Source of the DNA: Clostridia bacterium
Lineage (GTDB): Bacteria; Bacillota; Clostridia; Oscillospirales; CAG-382
DNA: 56,379 nt
Direction: 5' to 3'
Assembly: GCA_017625615.1 (NCBI GenBank)
Contig: JAGAKP010000016.1
Coordinates: forward strand, 1 to 56,379
In this document: positions 31,860 through 39,918 of the stretch, in pieces
Position numbering within the stretch: position 1 is the first letter of the stretch
Layout: each line of letters opens with the position of its first letter
The notes under the pieces: generated by a model
What the model was told of the DNA's origin: nothing
The model's database searches: none
The model's input: only the letters and a program-made list of their open reading frames with translations
Position numbers and translations under genes: made by a program

Positions 31860-34800
31860 TTACTTCAACGTATTTCTAAGTCTTGTAAGTGAGGAGACCG
31901 CAGTGTCCACGTGGAAGGAGAGGTTTTCCGCCGCATACTCGGGGCACTTTGATTTAAGGTCCTTAAGGGCGTTTATCACCGAGGAAAGGTACTGTGCCTT
32001 TTCGGAAGCGGTTTTTTTCGCAGGGTCAAAATCGCCGTAAGCATCCGAAACTGCTTTTATTTCATTTAAAAGCCCGGTGTAATCAACGTCGGGATCGCAA
32101 TACTTATACACCTTTTCCACCATAAAGGTAAGCTGTTGGCAATAGCCCGTTACCGTTTTTCCGTACATATCGGTGGTGACGGCGGGGTTGCGGTACAGAC
32201 AGTCGGCATACAGAGTGTCAAAGCCGAAATTCTGTATATATTCAAGGGCGAAAACAGAGTTGCCCTCACTGCCGAGGTTATAGGAATACATAACCTGATC
32301 GCGTATGACATCGTTAGTCTCGCCGTCGTAGGTGCCGATGCCGAGAACGAGACCGCAGTTTTCACCGATTATCGCCTTGGTATCGTCGCCGTGCTGCATT
32401 TGTCCTTCAAGAGTGGCTGAATAGATCATGGGATAGATAGCATCTGCAATACCCTTTTCCGCCCACGCCTTTACGTCCTGAAATACGTATTTTTCTCTGT
32501 CGCCGCTTCCCGCAAAGCAGGTGCAGGTAAAGGGTAGGTCGTATTCCTTGACCACCTTTGAAGCCTCCGCCGCGAAGGATGTGACTATATCACAGCGGAA
32601 CTGACACCATTCATCCCAGAGAGAATGAGTAATAGGCATATCCTTGGGGTTGACGGAGGTGCCGTATTTTGACATAAAGGCCTTGGTGATATCCTCGTTA
32701 TAGCCGTGATCCTCGTAATTGGATTCGCCGTAATAGGTAGGCAGAGGGAAACGGATATAATCAAGCTGAACGCCGTCGATATCGTAGCTTTCGCATACCT
32801 CGCGGATGACCTCAAGGGTCCACTGTCTTACCTCGGTATCGTAGGGATTGAGGGTATAGCTGGGTGTATCGTAAAAATAAGCTACGTCGCGTCCCGCCTT
32901 GGAGATAAGCAATTTATCGCCGAAATAGTTTACGAAATGGGTTTCGGGATAAGAATCGGAGGGATACGCTGTACAGAAGCAGCCGTACATAAAGTATACC
33001 TGCATACCCAGCGCGTGACATTCGTCGATATATATCTGAAGCATATCCACGCCCTCCTCAAGGTCGGGATGGCGGGAAAGATGCTCGTTCTGCGTATTGT
33101 AAAGAGCGTAGGTATCTCTGAAAGGTGCAAGGATAAGACGGTTGAGTCCCAGAGAATGTGCGTATTTTACTATGTGCTTTACGTCCTCCGCGTCGGTCTC
33201 GTAGTGGACTACCCACGCCGCTCTGTCCTGCACGAGGAATGAGGGAACGGATGCCTTTTCAATTTCTTCCGCCTTTTCCTTGGCGATAAAGAGGCTTGCG
33301 GGATCGGATGGAGCATTTGCGAGGGCTTTTTTCGCCTCGTCAAGCAGACCGTAGGCATATTCAAGGTCGATGGCGTAAAGGCTTTCCTTTGCCTTCTCAA
33401 GTGTGTTTTCAAGCTCGGTTATCTTGTCGGTTATCTCGTCGGCGCAAAGGTCGGCGTTTCCGAAAAGCGCAAAGGCGGAAATATCCTCCATAAAGAACAC
33501 GCGCTGTCCTATTTTATAAAAGCGGGAAAGCTCCTGCTTTTTGTAGCCGACGGCAGAGATGACCCATCCTCCCTCGGGAACGGCGGTGCCGCCCTTTTCG
33601 GAAGCGGAAAGGATATATCCGTTTTTATCAACGGAAATCTCAAGAGCGTTTTCAAGAGATGGGGTTTTTGACATTCCCGAATATACGGTAATATATCTGT
33701 CGTCGGCTTTTTTGCCGTAGGAAACGTCGGGTATCTTGCGGAAAAAGTACGCGCTGTCCTTTATGATCCGCTCGGCGGTATCGCCTTTCTTGAGCTTTTT
33801 CATATAGGAAGCGTAAAGGCTGTTGCCCGATGAAAGCACAAAGCCTCCGTCGGGAATGGGAGTATCTCCCGAAACGCCCTCCTTGCCCATATCGGTAACT
33901 GAAACAAGCTTGCCGTCTGAATCAAAGGCCGCTTCCACACCCCAGATATTGGTGCGGGTGCTGTCCCAGAAGAACTTTCCGTCGTATATGACCGCAGTTG
34001 CAAATTCGGTACGGTTTTCGTTGCGGAAAAGAGTTTCAACCATACGCTCGCCGTTTAACAAAACGTAGTTGACGGGAGTTACGGCAGGCTCGAACAAAAG
34101 GCATTCCGCCTTGTCGCCCGCTTTGATATTTTCCGCCGATTTCACGGCGTCCTTGCCGTTAAAGCTTACGCAGTATCCGCTGGGATACGGAAGGACGGTG
34201 CGTACGTTCTTTTCCCCGACGAAGGTGACGATGCCGTCGAAAACGAAAACGTCAACGAAATCGAAATCACGCTCGGGAGTGAGGGAAAGTCCGTAGCCCT
34301 CGTCGTATATATGCACGCCCTCGGAAACGGATGCGGGGTTAACGGAATCGACCGTAAAGTGGGTGCTTCCCATAACCACGGTTTTTTCCGTTCCGTAGGC
34401 GGATATTTTATCGGTATTGTTTAAAAGATATGTGTTTTTTTCCTTCATAAGCGCTTTTGCAAAGCCGATGGCGTAGGGGTCGGACATCATAAGGGTAAAC
34501 TCTCTTTCCGCAGTTTTCTCAACGTCAAACTTTTTGGTGGAAAACTCTCCCTTGGCGTTGCGCGTACAGGTAAGAGCAATATATCCCTCGGGGACGGGAA
34601 CGCGGTTTGCGGGAGATGCGGAAAACAGTGCGTTTACCACGTTTTCAAAGCCGACGGGATCCTTATGGGTAAGCACGAAGCCCGCAACACCCGTTTTGTC
34701 GGTGACGGACGGGCTTTCAATAAGGTCGATATATTCGGGCAAAACAAAGCCATCCGCCGTAAAATCATCGTCGGGAGACGCGCCCTTTATAAATATACTG

Positions 34801-35108
34801 CATCCGTTGGTGGGAATAACGCAGGTCTCCCCCTCCTCAACGGAGACGGATGCCTTTATCTCTTCCCCGCCTTGGAGATACCAAGTAAACACGGCGCCGT
34901 CGGAGGGCGCTTTGTAAAGGGGAGAAGGCACTCCGTCGGGAGCGTAGCCTCTGTCAAAGAGAGCGGCAGAGGAAAGCCCGTTGTGGGTTTGGATAGAATG
35001 GACTTCACCTGAAACGGTAAGGGTCATATCCGTGGTTTCGCCGCCGCAGGAGGACAGGACGAAAAGGAAAATAAGCAGGAATAATGAACAAAACAAATAT
35101 TTTTTCAT
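31860..35108 (-). CDS. GHL10-type (family 10-like) glycosylhydrolase lipoprotein
   Basis: 1082 aa. A type II signal peptide ends in the lipobox FVLSSC (Cys about residue 21), so it should be a surface lipoprotein. Residues about 25-610 are beta-rich and unassigned, with recurrent blocks such as PEGGWVIS and PDGGFVLSSGNS. A coiled segment follows (DEITDKITELENTLEKAKES). The C-terminal TIM barrel (about 640-1000) matches the GHL10/DUF187 family: AAWVVHYETDAEDV, HALGMQVYFMYGCF, YDIDGVQLDYIRFPLPTYYG and ADAIYPMIYSATLE. The Asp/Glu residues of the putative active site lie in DGVQLDYIRFP. The substrate is probably a wall or host glycan, but this is inferred. Confidence 0.85.
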   Translation of the reverse strand: MKKYLFCSLFLLIFLFVLSSCGGETTDMTLTVSGEVHSIQTHNGLSSAALFDRGYAPDGVPSPLYKAPSDGAVFTWYLQGGEEIKASVSVEEGETCVIPTNGCSIFIKGASPDDDFTADGFVLPEYIDLIESPSVTDKTGVAGFVLTHKDPVGFENVVNALFSASPANRVPVPEGYIALTCTRNAKGEFSTKKFDVEKTAEREFTLMMSDPYAIGFAKALMKEKNTYLLNNTDKISAYGTEKTVVMGSTHFTVDSVNPASVSEGVHIYDEGYGLSLTPERDFDFVDVFVFDGIVTFVGEKNVRTVLPYPSGYCVSFNGKDAVKSAENIKAGDKAECLLFEPAVTPVNYVLLNGERMVETLFRNENRTEFATAVIYDGKFFWDSTRTNIWGVEAAFDSDGKLVSVTDMGKEGVSGDTPIPDGGFVLSSGNSLYASYMKKLKKGDTAERIIKDSAYFFRKIPDVSYGKKADDRYITVYSGMSKTPSLENALEISVDKNGYILSASEKGGTAVPEGGWVISAVGYKKQELSRFYKIGQRVFFMEDISAFALFGNADLCADEITDKITELENTLEKAKESLYAIDLEYAYGLLDEAKKALANAPSDPASLFIAKEKAEEIEKASVPSFLVQDRAAWVVHYETDAEDVKHIVKYAHSLGLNRLILAPFRDTYALYNTQNEHLSRHPDLEEGVDMLQIYIDECHALGMQVYFMYGCFCTAYPSDSYPETHFVNYFGDKLLISKAGRDVAYFYDTPSYTLNPYDTEVRQWTLEVIREVCESYDIDGVQLDYIRFPLPTYYGESNYEDHGYNEDITKAFMSKYGTSVNPKDMPITHSLWDEWCQFRCDIVTSFAAEASKVVKEYDLPFTCTCFAGSGDREKYVFQDVKAWAEKGIADAIYPMIYSATLEGQMQHGDDTKAIIGENCGLVLGIGTYDGETNDVIRDQVMYSYNLGSEGNSVFALEYIQNFGFDTLYADCLYRNPAVTTDMYGKTVTGYCQQLTFMVEKVYKYCDPDVDYTGLLNEIKAVSDAYGDFDPAKKTASEKAQYLSSVINALKDLKSKCPEYAAENLSFHVDTAVSSLTRLRNTLK

Positions 35109-35130
35109 GGGTACTATACCTCCATAGCGT

Positions 35131-35159
35131 AGAATACCATAAAACTACATAATTTGCAA
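35131..35159 (-). promoter_or_regulatory. sigma-A-like promoter of the GHL10 lipoprotein gene
   Basis: On the minus strand TTGCAA (35159-35154) and TATTCT (35136-35131) are 17 nt apart, about 22 nt upstream of the start codon, whose ribosome binding site is GGAGG. Confidence 0.6.
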
Positions 35160-35229
35160 CTTAAACGTAACACCTTTTTTCGACTTTGCATAGTATGATA
35201 ACAGATATTCTAAAAAATGGAGGATAGAT

Positions 35230-36072
35230 ATGGTCGACAGAAACAATTCCTGCTCAAGACCCAACGAGCAGGTCTGTATCAGCGTAAACAGAATATTCGA
35301 TTCCGCGCGTGACAAGGACTGTCTTGAGGACCTTAAAGTACAGTTTACCGACGCCGCGCAGGATGTTATAGATCATGCAACTGCAGTAAGAACAAAATGC
35401 GTGGACGTTATTTCAACGAGTATTACGGTGGAGGATATCCCCTTCAACTGCGGATTTTACCACGTTACCGTAAGATATTATTTCGGTGTAAAGCTTGAGG
35501 TCTGCGTATGCAACGGCAGATCGGTGGAAGTGGAAGGCATTGCCGCTTATGACAAAAAGATAATACTCTTCGGAAGTGAAAAGGACGTGGCGGTATTTAA
35601 ATCTGACCCTGCCAACAACGATTTTTGCGCTAATCCCGATGCGCTCTGCTGCCACACCGAATGCTCGCTGCCCACCGTGGTGGTCGAGGTGGCGCATCCC
35701 ATCAGTCTGGATACCAAGCTGGTGGAAAAATGCCGTCCCTTCGGTCACTGCTGTATGAGCTGTGATTGTATTCCCGAAAGTCTCCGCGCACGGTTTAACG
35801 GCTGCTTCAGAGAAGGCGTGGGCACCCTTGCGGTATACGTTTCTCTGGGCGTATTCTCGGTGATCAGAATGGAACGTCAGGTACAGCTTATGATACCCGC
35901 CGCATCCCTTATACTGCCCGAAAGAGATTCCACCCCCGCGGTAAACGGCAGCGATCCCTGCAGTATATTCGAAAAGATGTCCTTCCCCTGCGATTCCTTC
36001 ATGCCGGTAAGCGATCCCAACAATATGAACTGCTGTAACAACGGCTGCGGAAACGGATGCGACAAAAAATAA
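35230..36072 (+). CDS. conserved clostridial cysteine-rich protein
   Basis: 280 aa with 23 cysteines and no signal peptide or membrane helix. The N-terminal block CISVNRIFDSARDKDCLEDL resembles a widespread but uncharacterised clostridial family as I remember it. Cysteines are spread throughout, with clusters LCCHTEC, FGHCCMSCDC and a C-terminal NCCNNGCGNGC. The mean pattern of beta-strands with Cys pairs recalls spore-coat or exosporium cross-linked proteins, and spoIIID lies about 1 kb away, but this is only suggestive. GGAGG precedes the ATG. It is monocistronic with a strong terminator. Confidence 0.75.
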   Translation: MVDRNNSCSRPNEQVCISVNRIFDSARDKDCLEDLKVQFTDAAQDVIDHATAVRTKCVDVISTSITVEDIPFNCGFYHVTVRYYFGVKLEVCVCNGRSVEVEGIAAYDKKIILFGSEKDVAVFKSDPANNDFCANPDALCCHTECSLPTVVVEVAHPISLDTKLVEKCRPFGHCCMSCDCIPESLRARFNGCFREGVGTLAVYVSLGVFSVIRMERQVQLMIPAASLILPERDSTPAVNGSDPCSIFEKMSFPCDSFMPVSDPNNMNCCNNGCGNGCDKK

Positions 36073-36074
36073 GA

Positions 36075-36098
36075 AAAAGCCGGAATATTCCGGCTTTT
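36075..36098. terminator. bidirectional palindromic terminator
   Basis: AAAAGCCGGAAT and its complement form a 12-bp perfect palindrome between the convergent genes ending at 36072 (+) and 36106 (-). A/T runs flank it on both sides. Confidence 0.85.
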
Positions 36099-36105
36099 CT
36101 TGCGT

Positions 36106-37041
36106 TTATTCGGTTTCTTGGTCAGCCATAAATTTGCGGACCTCCGCTTCTCTCGGCAGAGAGTTGAGCGCGCCCACCTTGGTGGTGGTAAGCGCACCCA
36201 CGGCGTTGCCGTACTTGACGGCGGTGTAGATATCACCGGTGCGGAGATATTCGACAGCCAGCGCGGCGGTGAAGGCGTCTCCCGCGGCGGTGGTATCAAT
36301 GGCGTTAACCTCGTATCCCTCGATTATATCGCAATATTTTCCGTCGTAGATAAAGGCGCCTCTTTCGCCCAGCTTAAGCACGACGTACTTCATATCCACC
36401 TTGGAGCAAAGCTTTATCGAAGCGCGGAGGCAATCGTCAGGCGTGTTGGGGCGTATGCCCGTAAGGACGGCGGTCTCCGTTTCGTTGGGAGAAAATACCT
36501 CTAACCGCTGAAGATTTGAAAGAGGAAAATCTGGTGTGGCGGGACCTTCGTCGATAAACAGAGGAAGTCCCTGCTCTGCGGCGATACGCGCGGCAGTCAA
36601 GACCTGCTTTTCGCCGCACTCGAACTGTGTAAGCACCGCGTCGGGATAGCTGAGAAACGAGTTTTCTATATCGGTATCGTTTATGTTTCTGTTTGCGCCG
36701 GGGAAAACTATAATGCGGTTGTCCCCCGTACGCTCAAGCATAACTATGGCAAGTCCCGTCTGCTCTGCGCGGTCGACCTTTATATAGCGGGAGTCAACAC
36801 CGTTTTCGGCGTATAATCTTAAAAGTCGGTCTCCGTAAGCGTCGTCACCCACGCGGGTGCAGAACACTACCTCGCTTCCCAGACGTGCCGCGGCAACGGC
36901 GGCGTTTGCGCCTTTTCCGCCGGGAACGTATGCATATTCGCCTTCGCTGATCACCGTTTCACCGCAGGAGGGTACGTAGGGTGTTTTAAGCAGAAAATCA
37001 ATATTCGCGGTACCGACGGTAAGTAAACGCTTGCGTGCCAT
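36106..37041 (-). CDS. rbsK: ribokinase (PfkB family)
   Basis: 311 aa from the ATG at 37041 (AAGAGG 9 nt upstream; an upstream TTG lacks spacing). Ribokinase phosphorylates ribose at O5. PfkB signatures: YVPGGKGANAAVAAARLG near residue 38 and the catalytic DTTAAGDAFTAALAVEYL near 245, with D of the anion hole region GAGD-like AAGD. FSPNETETAVLTG near 180 and KLGERGAFIYDG are also present. It lies 60 nt after spoIIID. No ribose transporter is adjacent, so it may serve nucleoside salvage. Confidence 0.9.
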   Translation of the reverse strand: MARKRLLTVGTANIDFLLKTPYVPSCGETVISEGEYAYVPGGKGANAAVAAARLGSEVVFCTRVGDDAYGDRLLRLYAENGVDSRYIKVDRAEQTGLAIVMLERTGDNRIIVFPGANRNINDTDIENSFLSYPDAVLTQFECGEKQVLTAARIAAEQGLPLFIDEGPATPDFPLSNLQRLEVFSPNETETAVLTGIRPNTPDDCLRASIKLCSKVDMKYVVLKLGERGAFIYDGKYCDIIEGYEVNAIDTTAAGDAFTAALAVEYLRTGDIYTAVKYGNAVGALTTTKVGALNSLPREAEVRKFMADQETE

Positions 37042-37101
37042 AAAAACCAACCTCTTTTCGACATTTTCTCACCTTTATTTTACATTATCAGGCAATTTTT
37101 G

Positions 37102-37356
37102 TCAACTGTTTTCAGCAAGATATTTGCGTCTGGTGGCTTCCCCGCCGCGGATATGGCGTTCAAGGCGGTTTTTATCGAGCACCTTGCGCACGTCGGAATA
37201 CAGCGAGGGGGACGCGCCCTTTAATCTTACGCTTACGTCCTTGTGCACCGTGCTTTTGCTTATGCCGTAATGTGCGGCGCAGGCACGTACCGTTGCGCCG
37301 GTTTCAAGTATGTATTCGCCAAGCTCGTACGCCCGCCGAAGGATATCTGTTTCCAT
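37102..37356 (-). CDS. spoIIID: sporulation transcription regulator SpoIIID
   Basis: 84 aa, normal length. SpoIIID is the small mother-cell DNA-binding protein acting with sigma-E and sigma-K. The HTH reads ATVRACAAHYGISKSTVHKDV, followed by RLKG and the family hallmark DKNRLERHIRGGEATRRKY near the C-terminus, whose basic part contacts DNA. It shows that the organism belongs to a spore-forming lineage. It may be transcribed with rbsK (60 nt downstream), a less usual neighbour; many Clostridia place it near mreB or spoIIQ. Confidence 0.95.
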   Translation of the reverse strand: METDILRRAYELGEYILETGATVRACAAHYGISKSTVHKDVSVRLKGASPSLYSDVRKVLDKNRLERHIRGGEATRRKYLAENS

Positions 37357-37425
37357 ATTCGTCCCCTTTTTCCTTTTTTAAAACTATATGTACCCAAAAA
37401 GAAAAAAAGTACTTGCAAAACGTAC

Positions 37426-37453
37426 TTGAAAAAACTTAAAAATATGGTATACT
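37426..37453 (+). promoter_or_regulatory. sigma-A-like promoter of galE
   Basis: TTGAAA and TATACT are 16 nt apart, 23 nt before the galE start. The GTACTTG heptamer occurs twice (about 37409 and 37422) around the -35 box, which may be fortuitous. Confidence 0.65.
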
Positions 37454-37476
37454 ACCCTCATAGGAGATGATAAATT

Positions 37477-38466
37477 ATGGCAATTCTTGTAACGGGCGGA
37501 TGCGGATATATCGGTTCGCACACCGTCGTTGAGCTTATTAAAAACGGATACGGCGTTGTAATAGTGGACAATTTATATAATTCCGATATAAGCGCCATTG
37601 ACAATATAGAAAAAATTACGGGTGTCAGACCCGTTTTCTACAACTGCGATATTCGCGACAGAGACGGGCTTGAAAATATCTTTGCCAAGGAGGATATTGA
37701 GGCTGTTATCCACTTTGCGGGACTTAAGGCTGTAGGCGAATCCGTAGCAAAGCCTCTTATGTACTACGAAAACAACGTGGGCGGAACGGTGACTCTGGTT
37801 GACGTAATGCAAAACCACGGCGTGAAGAAAATAGTTTTCTCTTCCTCTGCAACCGTTTACGGCGATCCCGACAGAGTGCCCATTACCGAGGACTGCTCAC
37901 TGCATCCTACAAATCCCTACGGAAATACCAAGTATATGGTAGAGCTTATTCTCCGTGACGTATGCGTTTCCGACCCCGAATTTTCCGCAACGCTGCTGAG
38001 ATACTTTAATCCCATCGGCGCGCACGAAAGCGGACTTATCGGCGAAAAGCCCAACGGTATTCCCAATAACCTTATGCCCCGTATTATCCGCGTGGCAAAG
38101 GGCGAGGCAGACGCTATTACCGTATTCGGTAAGGACTACCCTACCCCCGACGGAACGGGCGTGAGAGATTATATTCACGTAGTTGACCTTGCAGAGGGAC
38201 ACATTAAGGCGCTCCGCGCAATGAAGCCCGGTGCAAAGGCGTACAACCTCGGCACGGGAACGGGATATTCGGTTCTGGATATTATAAACGCATTTGAAAA
38301 GGCAAGCGGAATAAAGATAAAAACGCTTGACTGTCCCCGCCGTCCCGGTGACATAGCTACCTGCTATGCAGACCCTGCCGCCGCTCAGCAAGAGCTTGGC
38401 TGGAAGGCGACGAAAAATCTGGACGAAATGTGCGTATCGTCTTGGAACTTTGCCAAAGATAAATAG
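37477..38466 (+). CDS. galE: UDP-glucose 4-epimerase
   Basis: 329 aa. GalE interconverts UDP-glucose and UDP-galactose with tightly bound NAD. The N-terminal glycine motif is GGCGYIGSHTVVELIKNG, the catalytic serine lies in FSSSATVYGDP, and Y-x3-K is in PYGNTKYMVE. Substrate-loop blocks RYFNPIGAHESGLIGE and RDYIHVVDLAEGHIKAL match the galactose epimerase group. It is monocistronic, with its own promoter and a strong terminator. It may supply galactosyl donors for surface polymers; no other Leloir gene is adjacent. Confidence 0.95.
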   Translation: MAILVTGGCGYIGSHTVVELIKNGYGVVIVDNLYNSDISAIDNIEKITGVRPVFYNCDIRDRDGLENIFAKEDIEAVIHFAGLKAVGESVAKPLMYYENNVGGTVTLVDVMQNHGVKKIVFSSSATVYGDPDRVPITEDCSLHPTNPYGNTKYMVELILRDVCVSDPEFSATLLRYFNPIGAHESGLIGEKPNGIPNNLMPRIIRVAKGEADAITVFGKDYPTPDGTGVRDYIHVVDLAEGHIKALRAMKPGAKAYNLGTGTGYSVLDIINAFEKASGIKIKTLDCPRRPGDIATCYADPAAAQQELGWKATKNLDEMCVSSWNFAKDK

Positions 38467-38551
38467 GCTCTGTATTCGTGCCGAACCAAAAACGCAGTAA
38501 AAACAAATCAAACGAAAAAATTCACCTTATAGTTGAACAGAAAAAAGGAAA

Positions 38552-38588
38552 ATTCCGCAGTTTTTTAAAAACTGCGGAATAATTTTTT
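38552..38588 (+). terminator. terminator of galE
   Basis: ATTCCGCAGTTTTT-type perfect stem (38552-38580) followed by AATTTTTTG, about 85 nt after the galE stop. Confidence 0.85.
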
Positions 38589-38607
38589 GTTTGCGTTTTT
38601 GTATAAA

Positions 38608-38655
38608 TTTTTACTCGGGGGGCAGTAGAATACTACAGCTCCCCGCTCGTAAAAA
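38608..38655. other. structured intergenic element
   Basis: An imperfect 48-nt stem-loop with outer TTTTTAC/GTAAAAA, middle GGGG/CCCC and inner AGTAG/CTAC stems. It lies between the galE terminator and the convergent isomerase gene (stop at 38694). On the minus strand it could terminate the isomerase transcript. Confidence 0.5.
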
Positions 38656-38693
38656 TTCATTCTGCATCGAATACAGCGCCTATTGTTCGCCGT

Positions 38694-39530
38694 CTATATT
38701 TTCGGTGTTCCGAGGGGTGTGGGATTTATTCCCGCGCAGAGACACGCGTGGTTTTGCGCGTAGTCTGCGGGAACGAGAGGACGGGGACGGATTATATTGC
38801 CCGCTTCTGCAGGTACCTCGTACATAAATACGCCCGTATAGCCCGCTTCGTCAAGGTCCGACAAAAAAGAAAACCAATCTATCTTTCCCTCGCCGGGGAG
38901 CCAGTGGCGCTCGTTGATAAAATCGTAATCGGAAATATGAACGGTAACCAGCTTATCCTTTACCGCGCGGAGAAAATCGCCGTGGGATTCAAAAAGCAGA
39001 TGGTTTACGTCAAAGCACACGCGAAGGTCGGGGTGGACGTTTACGAGGGACAAAAGCTCTGCCGAGCAATTGCCGAGGCAGGTGCGGGGAAGGTCCTCCA
39101 CCGCAAGAATAATACCGCTTTCCTTGGCGACTTCGGCAAGAGAATACAGGGTTTCACGGGAATATTCGAGAGCTTTTTCTCTGTCTGCATCCGCTATGGG
39201 CTCCCCCGAGGGATGAATTACTGCGTGTAAAAATCCGTGGGAGGCGGCGCGCTTTATGAGAAAAGAAAGGTGCTCCACCGTATGACGTCGGACGGACGCG
39301 TCAAGAGATGCGGGATCGATCACCTCAAAGGGATAAAAGGGCAGATGATACGACCACGTCTCCACACCCGCTTCACGGGCTTCGCGGCAGATACGGTCAA
39401 GGTCGACAGTCTCGTGCTCCTTGAGCTGAATGCTCAGCTCAAAGGCGGTTACGCCGGAGGCGGCGTAATTTAAAAAATTCTCTTTGTTAAGTCCGCCAAG
39501 CTTTGTGGATATACCGGTTTTACGCTTCAT
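38694..39530 (-). CDS. sugar phosphate isomerase/epimerase (TIM barrel)
   Basis: 278 aa. AP endonuclease 2/xylose isomerase-like fold with SKLGGL-like start ISTKLGGLNKENF, ASGVTAFELS near residue 28, AVIHPSG near 105, ILAVEDLPRTCLGN near 145, VCFDVNHLLFES near 170 and VHISDYDFINERHWLPGEG near 195; the metal-binding Glu, Asp, His residues are in place. It is monocistronic with a near-consensus promoter. Substrate unknown; distinct from the 21.6-kb isomerase. Confidence 0.85.
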   Translation of the reverse strand: MKRKTGISTKLGGLNKENFLNYAASGVTAFELSIQLKEHETVDLDRICREAREAGVETWSYHLPFYPFEVIDPASLDASVRRHTVEHLSFLIKRAASHGFLHAVIHPSGEPIADADREKALEYSRETLYSLAEVAKESGIILAVEDLPRTCLGNCSAELLSLVNVHPDLRVCFDVNHLLFESHGDFLRAVKDKLVTVHISDYDFINERHWLPGEGKIDWFSFLSDLDEAGYTGVFMYEVPAEAGNIIRPRPLVPADYAQNHACLCAGINPTPLGTPKI

Positions 39531-39567
39531 AAAATACGCACTTCCTTTTGTTGCTTTGCTTTATGTA

Positions 39568-39596
39568 ATTATAACTCCGATAAACCGCCAAATCAA
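39568..39596 (-). promoter_or_regulatory. sigma-A promoter of the isomerase gene
   Basis: On the minus strand TTGATT (39596-39591) and TATAAT (39573-39568) are 17 nt apart, about 38 nt from the start. Confidence 0.7.
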
Positions 39597-39636
39597 GAGA
39601 AAAACGCAAAGGAAAAAAGAAAAGTGTAAAAATTTA

Positions 39637-39665
39637 TTGACATAAACACTTTGATGTGATAAAAT
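39637..39665 (+). promoter_or_regulatory. sigma-A promoter of the SCIFF operon
   Basis: TTGACA and TAAAAT are 17 nt apart, about 40 nt upstream of the SCIFF start, which has an excellent AGGAGGAG ribosome binding site. Confidence 0.8.
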
Positions 39666-39705
39666 CTATAAACGTAAATAGTTATATTTCAGGAGGAGCT
39701 TTATA

Positions 39706-39852
39706 ATGAGCAGAATCAAGACTATCGAAACCAAGAATATTACCGAAACCGTTAAGAACGGCGGTTGCGGCGAATGCCAGACTTCTTGCCAGTCCGCTTG
39801 CAAAACCTCTTGCGGCGTAGCAAACCAGAAGTGCGAAAACACCAAGAAATAA
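39706..39852 (+). CDS. scfA: SCIFF ranthipeptide precursor
   Basis: 48 aa. The SCIFF family (six cysteines in forty-five residues) is the precursor of a thioether-bridged peptide made by a radical SAM enzyme. The leader-like half (MSRIKTIETKNITETVKNGG) precedes cysteines at positions 21, 24, 28, 32, 36 and 43, with intervening GECQTS and SACKTS. It starts 11 nt after AGGAGGAG, and the maturase follows after a hairpin. SCIFF is near universal in Clostridia and is linked to quorum or metabolic signalling; its mature form and target are not settled. Codon use is that of a highly expressed gene (AAC, ACC, GGC, TGC). Confidence 0.96.
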   Translation: MSRIKTIETKNITETVKNGGCGECQTSCQSACKTSCGVANQKCENTKK

Positions 39853-39870
39853 GATTTTAGAACGTTTCAT

Positions 39871-39897
39871 AAACGCTGCCTTCAACGGGCAGCGTTT
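39871..39897 (+). terminator. intercistronic hairpin (attenuator) between SCIFF and maturase
   Basis: AAACGCTGCC and GGCAGCGTTT form a perfect 10-bp stem around 7 nt, followed by GTGTTGT, a weak U-tract. It probably stops most transcripts after the peptide gene, so that precursor exceeds maturase, or protects the 3' end of the short mRNA. Confidence 0.7.
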
Positions 39898-39918
39898 GTG
39901 TTGTACACGGAGATTTTT

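Noticed and set aside
39705..39852. Bacteriocin or lanthipeptide reading of the Cys-rich 48-aa gene
   Set aside because: Cys spacing, leader and the adjacent radical SAM/SPASM enzyme match SCIFF; no LanM, LanB or exporter is present.
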